Part shown: positions 14,210 through 20,682 of the stretch, piece by piece
Layout of the letters: every line of letters begins with the position of its first letter
Position numbering within the stretch: the first letter of the stretch is position 1
From: JBOGFI01 sp050743365
Lineage (GTDB): Bacteria > Actinomycetota > Acidimicrobiia > IMCC26256 > JACDBD01
Reading direction: 5' to 3'
Assembly (NCBI GenBank): GCA_050743365.1
Contig: JBOGFI010000234.1
Span: forward strand, 1 to 34,776
Length of the DNA: 34,776 bases
Position numbers and translations under genes: made by a program
Notes under the pieces: model-generated
The model's database searches: none
The model's input: only the letters and a program-made list of their open reading frames with translations
What the model was told of the DNA's origin: nothing

Positions 14210-14962
14210 ATGGACTTCTTCGACGAGGGCTTCGCCTTCCTGCTCGCGTTCGCCATCGTCCTGCCCCTCGGACTGCTCGCCCTCGTCGTGCTCGTGCTGG
14301 CGGGCGGCCGTGACATCGACCCGACCGGCCGGCGGACGTTCACGCTCTACGTGGCCGCGGTCAGCTTCATCGCGCTGTTCACCGCGCTGATCGCCAGCAC
14401 CGCCGTCGTCAGCTCCCTGACCGAGAAGATCGGCGACGACGAGTCGTCGGAGGACTTCGTGTTCCCGGAGGACTTCCCCCGGGACGGGGCGTTCCCCGAG
14501 GATCGGGGGATCCTCGACGGCGACGGCGACGGCGACGATGACTTCTTCGACGACTCCGACGTGAGCGAGAACGACCGCGTGCTCCAGGGCACGGTGCAGG
14601 GCGCGCTCGTCCTCGTCGCGGCCGGAGCCGTGCTGCTGTTCCACCACCGCCGCCGCCGTGAGTACCTGGCGGAGAGCGGCTTCGAGGGCAGCGCGGCGTG
14701 GAGAGCCGATCGCGCCTACGTCTACGCCACGTGCTTCACGGTCGTGCTCGTCTTCCTGTTCGCCACCGGCTTCGGCTCGTACAACCTCTTCAAGCTCATC
14801 GCACCGGGCGTCTTCGGCTCGGGCGACGACTCGGGGATCCGCAAGGACGGGCTCCAGGCACTCCTGACCCTCGGATGGCTCGCGCTCGCGTCGGGCGGGA
14901 TCTTCCGCTACTACTGGCTCCAGGTGCACCCGCGCGCCGAGCCGGCGGGACCGACCGGGTAA
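14210..14962 (+). CDS. Membrane protein with an acidic Asp/Glu-rich loop, unknown function
   Basis: 250 aa. Two N-terminal helices (LLAFAIVLPLGLLALVVLVL and LYVAAVSFIALFTALIAST) are followed by a ~65-residue loop very rich in Asp, Glu and Phe, with DGDGDGDDD, then three helices (VQGALVLVAAGAVLLF, YATCFTVVLVFLFATGFGSY, LLTLGWLALASGGIFRYYW). A loop separating two- and three-helix parts is unusual; the D-G-D-G-D-G-D run could bind calcium, but that is speculation. ATG 14210 is fixed by the -10 box. It is the second of a run of membrane genes each with its own leaderless promoter. Family not recognised. Confidence 0.78.
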   Translation: MDFFDEGFAFLLAFAIVLPLGLLALVVLVLAGGRDIDPTGRRTFTLYVAAVSFIALFTALIASTAVVSSLTEKIGDDESSEDFVFPEDFPRDGAFPEDRGILDGDGDGDDDFFDDSDVSENDRVLQGTVQGALVLVAAGAVLLFHHRRRREYLAESGFEGSAAWRADRAYVYATCFTVVLVFLFATGFGSYNLFKLIAPGVFGSGDDSGIRKDGLQALLTLGWLALASGGIFRYYWLQVHPRAEPAGPTG

Positions 14963-15012
14963 CGCCCGCCGACGAACGCGGCGTAGCGGGACGTCCCCGC
15001 CGGTCCGCCTTG

Positions 15013-15018
15013 TAACCT
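15013..15018 (+). promoter_or_regulatory. -10 box (TAACCT), leaderless
   Basis: TAACCT with 6 nt to GTG 15025. Same hexamer as the ligA promoter. Confidence 0.55.
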
Positions 15019-15024
15019 GCCCCG

Positions 15025-15915
15025 GTGCCCGTCACGGATCTCGACGAACGACGGCACCCGGTCGAGCATCCCGACCCGCACTGGAGCGACTCGCTCTACT
15101 TCAACGGGTTCGACCTCGAGTCGGGTGACTGCTTCCTGACCCGCATGGCGATGCTGCCCAACCAGCCTGGCGCCACCGCGCTCTTCATCGCCTGGCTCGA
15201 CGGCGCCCCTGCCTACGGCTACTACCGCGAGCTCGACCGGCTGCCCGACGCCGACTGGGACACCGCCACCATCGACGGCCTGGGCTACCGGATGCTTGAG
15301 CCGCTCCGCCGTTGGACCCTCCGGCTCGACGACGGCGACAACAAGGCCTTCCTCGAGTTCGAGGGCGCGGGCCCGTGCTTCGACTACGCGGACAATGCCG
15401 CGCCGCTGCCGCAGCCGGTGGCGTGGGGTCACTACGAGCAGAGCGGCACCGTGCGGGGGGACCTCTTCGTCGGCGGTCGCCGGCTCGCGTTCGAGGGCGT
15501 GAGCCAGCGCGACCACTCGTGGGGGTTTCGCCAGTGGGACGGCGTGCGCGAATGGCACTGGGTCACCGGCCTGTTCGGCACGGAACGGGCCTTCAACCTC
15601 TTCCACGTCGTGGATGCGCACGGGAGCGTGAGCGCCAACGGGTACGTCCTCGACACCGGCGAGGTGCACCCGATCGTGCGTGCCGATCGGCGCACTCGTG
15701 AGGGGGAGGGGCGGGTGCCCGAGGGCTACGACCTCACCCTGGAGGTCGCGGGCGGCCTCCAGTTCGAGCTCGCGGCCGAGCGCTCGCACACCGCGCTGCC
15801 GCTCCGCCCGGCCACGACCACGATCCAGGAGGCGCCGATGCGCCTGGTGTCCGGGGACCTCGAGGGCGTGGGCATCTACGAGCTGCTGTTCAACGCAGCC
15901 GTTCCCGGGAAATGA
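15025..15915 (+). CDS. DUF7064-like protein (CrtC/Diels-Alderase-type beta fold), unknown activity
   Basis: 296 aa, soluble, no signal peptide. It contains the hallmark of a family of actinobacterial lipocalin-like/CrtC-type proteins: an N-terminal HPDPHWSDSLYFNGFD segment, the central RDHSWGFRQWDG motif followed by EWHWVTGLF, and alternating beta strands throughout. In related proteins the D-H-S-W-G motif lies at the junction between the two beta domains. Members often sit near lipid or terpenoid genes, but neither substrate nor reaction can be read from this sequence. GTG start supported by the TAACCT box. Transcribed alone; a 277-bp spacer follows. Confidence 0.72.
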   Translation: MPVTDLDERRHPVEHPDPHWSDSLYFNGFDLESGDCFLTRMAMLPNQPGATALFIAWLDGAPAYGYYRELDRLPDADWDTATIDGLGYRMLEPLRRWTLRLDDGDNKAFLEFEGAGPCFDYADNAAPLPQPVAWGHYEQSGTVRGDLFVGGRRLAFEGVSQRDHSWGFRQWDGVREWHWVTGLFGTERAFNLFHVVDAHGSVSANGYVLDTGEVHPIVRADRRTREGEGRVPEGYDLTLEVAGGLQFELAAERSHTALPLRPATTTIQEAPMRLVSGDLEGVGIYELLFNAAVPGK

Positions 15916-16192
15916 CCCGCGTCACCGCCCGAGCGCGCTACCCGCCGTAGCCCGCCACCCGCGAGGAGCGTCCAGCCGCGCGCGCGTAGTGGCCAACCTC
16001 GCGGTGCTCGTCCGGTTTGCCCGGCCTTCGCCGGCGCGGTCGGCGCGCGCAGTCCGTGGTCTGCGCCCGACCGATCTAGCCGTTTCGGGTGCCTTCGCGG
16101 CGGAGGCCATGCACATGTCAACGCCCGATCGGGCGATTGTCGCCTCCGGGCTGCATCCGTACCGTGCCCACCACCGGAGAGAAGGGCACGTG
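15916..16192. other. Intergenic region, 277 bp
   Basis: No convincing gene on either strand. Contains GC-rich direct and inverted short runs around 15960-16070, a 14-bp palindrome (annotated separately) and a TACCGT hexamer at 16159-16164 that could be the -10 box for the small gene at 16193. Confidence 0.5.
16122..16135. promoter_or_regulatory. Perfect 14-bp palindrome CGCCCGATCGGGCG
   Basis: CGCCCGATCGGGCG is identical on both strands and lies 24 bp before the TACCGT hexamer and 58 bp before the small gene's start. It is a candidate operator; no neighbouring regulator gene is visible. Confidence 0.35.
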
Positions 16193-16399
16193 ATGCGACG
16201 ACTCCCACACGGCGGCACCCGCGGGCCCGGCCCGGAGCGTCCCGGCAACGGGTTCGGGCGTCCGGTCGGGCGACCGGGGCCCGACCACGTGACGGCCGCG
16301 CTGGCGCGACTGCGCCGGGAGTGGTGGGCAGGCACGACACAGTTCACCGACGCGGTCGCGCTCGCGCCGTTGCCCGCGCTCGAACGCCGGTCGGTCTGA
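16193..16399 (+). CDS. Candidate small protein of 68 aa
   Basis: ATG 16193 is preceded by GAGAGAAGGGCACGTG, a good ribosome site at 6-7 nt; a GTG one codon earlier is also possible. The product starts with a Gly/Pro/Arg-rich stretch and then has a more protein-like C-terminal half, DHVTAALARLRREWWAGTTQ, with an amphipathic helix and a Trp pair, ending in ALERRSV. No cysteines or signal. It lies 30 nt upstream of the first MFS gene on the same strand. The ribosome site and length are the only support, and it could be a chance frame in GC-rich DNA. Confidence 0.42.
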   Translation: MRRLPHGGTRGPGPERPGNGFGRPVGRPGPDHVTAALARLRREWWAGTTQFTDAVALAPLPALERRSV

Positions 16400-16412
16400 G
16401 CGACTCGCCCGT

Positions 16413-16418
16413 TAGCAT
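16413..16418 (+). promoter_or_regulatory. -10 box (TAGCAT) of the MFS pair
   Basis: TAGCAT with 11 nt to ATG 16430; expected leader of about 4-5 nt. Confidence 0.4.
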
Positions 16419-16429
16419 CGGGTCCGCTC

Positions 16430-17944
16430 ATGGACCCGACGGGCGCGACCTCCCCCCCGGCGCACCCACGCGAGCCCGAGACGGTCCTCGCCGACTACTC
16501 CGGTGTCGAGGAGGTCCCCGCGGTCGCGTGGCCGCTGCTCCTGCGCGAGCGCCTCCGCCGCCGCATGCGCGAGAGCGATCGTTACCGATGGTGGGTGCTG
16601 TGGACGGTGCTCGCGGGCCTGTTCGCCGTCGGCTTCACGATCACGGTGCTCGCGGTCTCGATCCCCGAGATCGCGCGCGATCTCGACACCCACCCCACCA
16701 GCCTGACCTGGATCGTCACCGGCCCGTTCCTCGCCCACGCGCTCGGGATGCCGTTGCTGGGCAAGGTCGGCGACGTCTACGGCCACCGGCGCGTGTACCT
16801 CCTCGGGTTCGGGCTGTTCACCGTGTTCACCGGTCTCACCGCGCTGGCCTGGAACGCGCCGTCGCTCATCGCGATCCGAATCGTCGGTGCCCTCGAGGGC
16901 GCCGCCACCGGGCCGGCGTCGATGGCCCTGATCATGCGTGCCTTCCCAGCCGAGGACCGGGTGAAGGCCATGGGGTGGTGGGCGCTCGTGGGTGCAGGCG
17001 CGCCGGTGATCGGGCTCGTGGCCGGTGGCCCGATCGTCGACGTGTTCGGGTGGCGCTGGCTGTTCCTCGCTCAGGTGCCCCTGGCGCTCATCGCGCTGGT
17101 GACCGCCCTGACCCTGCTCCACGAAACCCCGCGGGCGCCGCGGGTGCCCATCGACCTCCGCGGCGCACTCGCGCTCGCCGGCGCGACAGTGCTTCCCCTG
17201 CTGGCGCTCCAGCTCGGGCGCGACCGGGGCTGGGTCGACCCCGTCCCGCTCGCGTTGCTCGCCCTCGGCGCCGTGGGAGTCGTCGTCTTCGTCGGCGTCG
17301 AGCGCAACGCCCCTGATCCCCTGCTGCCGCTCGACTTCTTCCGCCGCCGCAACTTCACGGCCGCGCTCCTCGCGCAGAGCCTCTCGCAGTTCGCCTACAT
17401 GGGCGGCTTCATCATCAGTCCGCTACTCATGCAGAACCGCTTCGGGTACACGGTGTCGGGCACGGCGTTGATCATGCTCTGCCGGCCACTGTCGTTCAGC
17501 CTGTCGTCGCCCGTCTCCGGGTACGTGGCCGTGCGGGTGGGTGAGCGCCGGGCGAGCGTGACCGGCACGGCGTTGGTCGTGGCGTCGATGGCGTGCTTCG
17601 CGCTGGCTGCGGCCGAGGAGTCGGTCGTGCTCGTGCTCGGCGCCCTCCTGCTGTCGGGCCTGGGCCTGGGGGCGTCGTCGCCGTCGCTCATCACCTCGGC
17701 CGCGAACGCCGTCGAGCCCGAGCACCTGGGGGTTGCCAACGCCGCCCAGCAGATGGTCACGCTCATCGGCGCGGTGGCCGGCATGCAGATCCTCGCGACC
17801 GTGCAGGGTGGTGGAGGAGGCGGCGGCGGGTTCGTGCTCGCCTACCTGATCGGGTTGGCGGTGGCGGTGCCGGCGGTCGTGGCCGCCGGGTTCGTCCGCT
17901 CGAGCGAGCGGGGCGCCGAGCTGCGGGTCGCGCACGCCGCGTGA
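16430..17944 (+). CDS. MFS transporter, DHA2 (14-helix) drug-export type, first of pair
   Basis: 504 aa. Proton-driven efflux of an unknown small molecule. A ~45-residue cytoplasmic N-terminal extension precedes RYRWWVLWTVLAGLFAV (helix 1). MFS motif A after helix 2 reads GKVGDVYGHRR. VFGWRWLFLAQVPLALI follows helix 6 as in DHA2 exporters, and about 14 helices can be counted. A glycine run GGGGGGG lies before the last helix. The stop overlaps the start of the second MFS gene by 4 nt, and the two proteins are similar along their length (see the next entry). No TetR/MarR regulator adjoins. Substrate cannot be inferred. Confidence 0.9.
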   Translation: MDPTGATSPPAHPREPETVLADYSGVEEVPAVAWPLLLRERLRRRMRESDRYRWWVLWTVLAGLFAVGFTITVLAVSIPEIARDLDTHPTSLTWIVTGPFLAHALGMPLLGKVGDVYGHRRVYLLGFGLFTVFTGLTALAWNAPSLIAIRIVGALEGAATGPASMALIMRAFPAEDRVKAMGWWALVGAGAPVIGLVAGGPIVDVFGWRWLFLAQVPLALIALVTALTLLHETPRAPRVPIDLRGALALAGATVLPLLALQLGRDRGWVDPVPLALLALGAVGVVVFVGVERNAPDPLLPLDFFRRRNFTAALLAQSLSQFAYMGGFIISPLLMQNRFGYTVSGTALIMLCRPLSFSLSSPVSGYVAVRVGERRASVTGTALVVASMACFALAAAEESVVLVLGALLLSGLGLGASSPSLITSAANAVEPEHLGVANAAQQMVTLIGAVAGMQILATVQGGGGGGGGFVLAYLIGLAVAVPAVVAAGFVRSSERGAELRVAHAA

Positions 17945-19443
17945 CCGATACGCGGGACCGGGACCGGCCCTCCTTCCTCGTCGAGGGTGAGCTCTACGAG
18001 GCCCCGCCGTGGTGGATCCGGCGCGCGCCCGCGGCGCTGCGCGACGTGCAGGAGCGAGAGTCGTACCGCTGGTGGGTGCTCGTCACCGTGTTGTCGGGCA
18101 TGTTCGCCACCGGGCTCACCATCACGGTGCTGACTACGGCGGTCCCGTTCGTCCGCCGCGACTTCCACGCCTCGCTCGCGTCCCTGTCGTGGGTCATCTC
18201 GGCACCGTTCCTGTTCCGCTCGATCTTCGTGCCGGTGTTCGGCAAGGCGGGAGATCGGATTGGCCGCCGCCGCACCTGGCTGCTGGGGTTCGCGGTCTCG
18301 GCCACCGCGTCGCTCTTCTGCGGCTTCGCCCCCAACGTCGGCTCGCTGATCCTGTTCCGAGCGCTGTCCGCCATCGGCAGCGCCGCGGTCATCCCCAGTG
18401 CGCTCGCGCTCATCGCAGTGGCGTTCGACCCCGAGGAACGGGTGAAGGCGCTGGGATGGTGGTCGGCCACGATCGCGGTGGCGCCGCTCCTCGGCGTGAT
18501 CATCGGCGGGTTCGTCGTCGAGGCGTTCGGCTGGCGCTGGCTCTTCTTCGGCCAGTTCCCGTTCAGCGTCGTCGCGCTCGGGCTCGGGCTGATCGTGCTG
18601 CGGGAGTCGAAGGGAGACACCGAGGAACAGTTCGACTTCGCCGGGTCCGCCCTCTCGATAGTCGGGCTCGGAGCGCTGCTGCTCGTCTTCAACCGCGGCA
18701 TCGCCGGCGACTGGGGATGGACGTCGCTCCCGCTCGTCACGACGGCCATCGTGGCCGTGACCGCGCTGGTGGCGTTCGCCCGGGTCGAGCTCAGATCGCC
18801 GGCCCCGGTGCTCCCCGTGGACTACTTCCGCCGCCGCCGCTTCGCCGCCGCGGTCGGAGCCAACTTCTCCGCCAACTTCGCCTACATGGGCGGCTTCTTC
18901 ATCACGTCGGTCATGCTCGCCGACACCCGGCTGTTCGGGTACCGGGCCGACCAGGTCGCGCTGGCGGTGTCGCCGCGCGCCGCCTCGCTCGGGATCATGG
19001 GGCCGATCGGCGGTTACATGGCCGCCCGCTACGGCGGCCGCCGGATGGCGACGATCGGGATGCTGTTGATCCTGGCGTCGATGATCGCCCTCGCCGTGAT
19101 CACCGACGGGTCGCCCTACCTCTACATCCTCCCGGGGCTGGTGCTGTCCGGCTTCGGGCTCGGGCTGGTGGCGCCGCCGTCGGCGGCGACCGTCACCAAC
19201 GAGGCCGCCGAAGCCGACCTGTCGGCCGCCAGCGGCGCGCTCAACATGGGCGCCTCGATCGGCTCGTCGATGGGCATCGCCACCATGTCGGCGGTCCTCA
19301 GCGGGGTGGCGGCGACGTCGGCACATCCCGGCGCGGGGGCCTACTCGACCGCGTTCCTGTTCGGCGCGGCCCTCTCCGCCATCGGGCTGTTCGCCGCGCT
19401 CAACCTTGGCCGCGACACGGGAGGCGCCACGGCGCGAGCATGA
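17941..19443 (+). CDS. MFS transporter, DHA2 type, second of pair
   Basis: 500 aa, GTG start at 17941 within the GTGA overlap. Paralogous to the preceding protein: RESYRWWVLVTVLSGMFATG versus RYRWWVLWTVLAGLFAVG, motif A GKAGDRIGRRRTWLLGF versus GKVGDVYGHRRVYLLGF, FGWRWLFFGQFPF versus FGWRWLFLAQVPL, PVDYFRRRRF versus PLDFFRRRNF, and FAYMGGFFI versus FAYMGGFII. The 4-nt overlap and matched lengths suggest co-translation of the two. A heteromeric or division-of-labour export pair is a possibility; most MFS proteins act as monomers, so independent transporters are the default. A truncated gene start and repeat copy C follow. Confidence 0.9.
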   Translation: MTDTRDRDRPSFLVEGELYEAPPWWIRRAPAALRDVQERESYRWWVLVTVLSGMFATGLTITVLTTAVPFVRRDFHASLASLSWVISAPFLFRSIFVPVFGKAGDRIGRRRTWLLGFAVSATASLFCGFAPNVGSLILFRALSAIGSAAVIPSALALIAVAFDPEERVKALGWWSATIAVAPLLGVIIGGFVVEAFGWRWLFFGQFPFSVVALGLGLIVLRESKGDTEEQFDFAGSALSIVGLGALLLVFNRGIAGDWGWTSLPLVTTAIVAVTALVAFARVELRSPAPVLPVDYFRRRRFAAAVGANFSANFAYMGGFFITSVMLADTRLFGYRADQVALAVSPRAASLGIMGPIGGYMAARYGGRRMATIGMLLILASMIALAVITDGSPYLYILPGLVLSGFGLGLVAPPSAATVTNEAAEADLSAASGALNMGASIGSSMGIATMSAVLSGVAATSAHPGAGAYSTAFLFGAALSAIGLFAALNLGRDTGGATARA

Positions 19444-19450
19444 GCACCGC

Positions 19451-19549
19451 ATGATCGAGATCCCCGAAACCCGCTACGCCAAGAGCGGCGAGCGGCCCGC
19501 AGGGCGGCGGCCGGGTATCCCGGCGGCCGAGCGCGCGCGACCGAGCTAG
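19451..19549 (+). pseudogene. Truncated start of an alpha/beta-hydrolase / adenylate-cyclase family gene
   Basis: The frame opens with MIEIPETRYAKSG. Its PETRYAKSG part is the usual N-terminal signature of actinobacterial proteins that join an alpha/beta hydrolase to a cyclase or LuxR domain (normally followed by DVxIAYQV). Here the homology stops at the thirteenth codon: the sequence becomes repeat copy C (from 19484) and ends at TAG 19547-19549 after 32 codons. It starts 7 nt after the MFS stop. The best reading is a gene whose body was lost, the junction falling inside the AAGAGCGGCGA shared by the gene and the repeat. Alternatively a short peptide is still made; function is unlikely. Confidence 0.5.
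19484..19549. repeat. Composite intergenic repeat, copy C
   Basis: AGCGGCGAGCGGCCCGCAGG matches copies A and B at its left, then a hairpin at 19506-19528 with 10-bp arms (one mismatch) around TAT, and the right end CGGCCGAGCGCG..CGACCGAGCTAGG. The minus-strand stop CTA of the SCP2 gene and the plus-strand TAG of the remnant both lie within its CTAGG end. It lies between convergent transcription units, like copy A. Confidence 0.72.
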
Positions 19550-19944
19550 GCGGTGATGTCCTGGAGCGCCTGCGAGAGGGCAGGGTTGGCCGGGCCGCCG
19601 CCCTGCTGGGCGGCCATGAGCTTGGCCATGTCGCCCTGCACCTTCACCTTGCCCGCCATGAACGCCTGCATCCCGGCCTGAGGGTTGCCCGACACGAAGA
19701 TGTCCTTGGCGGTGCCGTAGTCGGTCGTCAGGGTGACGTCGGCGCCGTCGGTGTGGCCCTTTCCCCACTCGCCCTTACCGTCCTTCGCGCCCATGTGCAT
19801 CTGGACGTCCTGGTCGAACGGGGTGTCGGTGATGACCAGGTTGATCCGCACGTTGGCCTGCGCGGGGGCCTCCGGGGTGTGAGCGGCGACGAGCTGCTCG
19901 GCCTGGCTGAACCACTCGTCGGAGAGGAAGGGGTGCTTCGCCAC
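19546..19944 (-). CDS. SCP2 sterol-binding domain protein
   Basis: 132 aa, a stand-alone SCP2-like lipid carrier fold of normal length. The C-terminal half has the family pattern ADVTLTTDYGTAKDIFVSGN followed by QAFMAGKVKVQGDMAKLM. It would bind acyl-CoA, sterols or other lipids in the cytoplasm; actinobacterial relatives occur near lipid-degradation genes. GTG 19944 has a strong AGGAGG site 6-7 nt upstream and a TACATT hexamer at 19977-19982, giving a leader of about 25 nt, in contrast to the leaderless genes around it. It is divergent from the ferredoxin gene. The stop codon falls inside repeat copy C. Confidence 0.88.
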   Translation of the reverse strand: MAKHPFLSDEWFSQAEQLVAAHTPEAPAQANVRINLVITDTPFDQDVQMHMGAKDGKGEWGKGHTDGADVTLTTDYGTAKDIFVSGNPQAGMQAFMAGKVKVQGDMAKLMAAQQGGGPANPALSQALQDITA

Positions 19945-19976
19945 GCGTGCCTCCTGTGCTGCGCTTCGGGTGCGGG

Positions 19977-19982
19977 AATGTA
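19977..19982 (-). promoter_or_regulatory. -10 box (TACATT) of the SCP2 gene (leadered)
   Basis: Reads TACATT on the minus strand, 32 nt before GTG 19944. The spacer contains AGGAGG, so this unit has a conventional leader. Confidence 0.4.
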
Positions 19983-20021
19983 CCGATCGTGTCGCCGACC
20001 GTCCAGCTTGACCAACCGGTC

Positions 20022-20027
20022 TAGTCT
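20022..20027 (+). promoter_or_regulatory. -10 box (TAGTCT) of the ferredoxin gene, leaderless
   Basis: TAGTCT with 6 nt to GTG 20034. It decides the start: a GTG directly abutting the box at 20028 would fall outside the transcript. Confidence 0.55.
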
Positions 20028-20033
20028 GTGTGG

Positions 20034-20342
20034 GTGCCCGCAGCGACGCGCGAGGACCGCATCGGCTCGCACGAGCGCAACCCGAAGTGGAAGAACGTCC
20101 CGCTCCGCATCGAGATGTCGGAGTGCATCAACTGCGACGCGTGCCTGCGCCATTGCCCCGAGCAGTTCGGGGCGATCTTCAACCACGGCATCGACGTCAT
20201 CATCATCCCCGAGTTGTGCAGCGGCTGCGACAAATGCGTGCCCGCGTGCCCGGTCGACTGCATCTACCCCGATCCCGAGTGGAAGCCCGCGCCCGGCGAC
20301 TGGTGGCAGCATCCGGGCAACCCCGGCGACCCTTATCACTGA
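20034..20342 (+). CDS. 2[4Fe-4S] ferredoxin
   Basis: 102 aa electron carrier. Two classical cluster motifs: CINCDACLRHCP (Cys31, 34, 37, 41) and CSGCDKCVPACP (Cys62, 65, 68, 72), with an additional Cys76 four residues on. A ~25-residue basic N-terminal extension and a Trp/Pro/His-rich C-terminal tail (GDWWQHPGNPGDPYH) flank the fold. Short ferredoxins of this kind donate electrons to P450s, reductases or dehydrogenases, but no partner adjoins. It precedes gatC by 37 nt, which has its own promoter, so the two are probably separate units. Confidence 0.92.
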   Translation: MPAATREDRIGSHERNPKWKNVPLRIEMSECINCDACLRHCPEQFGAIFNHGIDVIIIPELCSGCDKCVPACPVDCIYPDPEWKPAPGDWWQHPGNPGDPYH

Positions 20343-20364
20343 TCGACCCGCGGCGGTCCACTCC

Positions 20365-20370
20365 TAGACT
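20365..20370 (+). promoter_or_regulatory. -10 box (TAGACT) of gatCA
   Basis: TAGACT with 9 nt to ATG 20380; no Shine-Dalgarno sequence in between. Confidence 0.5.
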
Positions 20371-20379
20371 CCGCGACGT

Positions 20380-20682
20380 ATGGCCACCCGCATCACCCGC
20401 GCCGACGTCGAGCACGTCGCCGCGCTCGCCCGCCTGGCGCTCACCGACGACGAGATCGGGCGCTTCACCGAGCAACTCGGGGTGATCCTGGAGCACGCCG
20501 CCCGGGTCGAGGCGCTCGACACCGAGGGGGTGGCCCCGACGGCGCACCCGCTCCCGCTGCTCAATGTGCTGCGCGCCGACGAGCCCCGGCCCTGCCTCGA
20601 CCGGGACGAGGTGCTCGCCGAGGCGCCGGCGGCCGAGGACGGCCGCTTCCGGGTCCCGCGCATCCTCGGCGAGGCGCCGTGA
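20380..20682 (+). CDS. gatC: Asp/Glu-tRNA(Asn/Gln) amidotransferase subunit GatC
   Basis: 100 aa, normal length. Stabilises GatA on GatB in the transamidosome that converts Glu-tRNA-Gln to Gln-tRNA-Gln (and Asp-tRNA-Asn to Asn-tRNA-Asn). Visible: ITRADVEHVAALARLALTDD at the N-terminus, FTEQLGVILEHAARVEALDT, and the PTAHPLPLLNVLRADEP segment that wraps GatA. The stop overlaps the GTG start of gatA by 4 nt. Confidence 0.93.
   Translation: MATRITRADVEHVAALARLALTDDEIGRFTEQLGVILEHAARVEALDTEGVAPTAHPLPLLNVLRADEPRPCLDRDEVLAEAPAAEDGRFRVPRILGEAP

Noticed and set aside
20008..20013. TTGACC as a -35 box for the ferredoxin promoter
   Set aside because: Only 8 bp separate it from the TAGTCT box, too short for a standard promoter.
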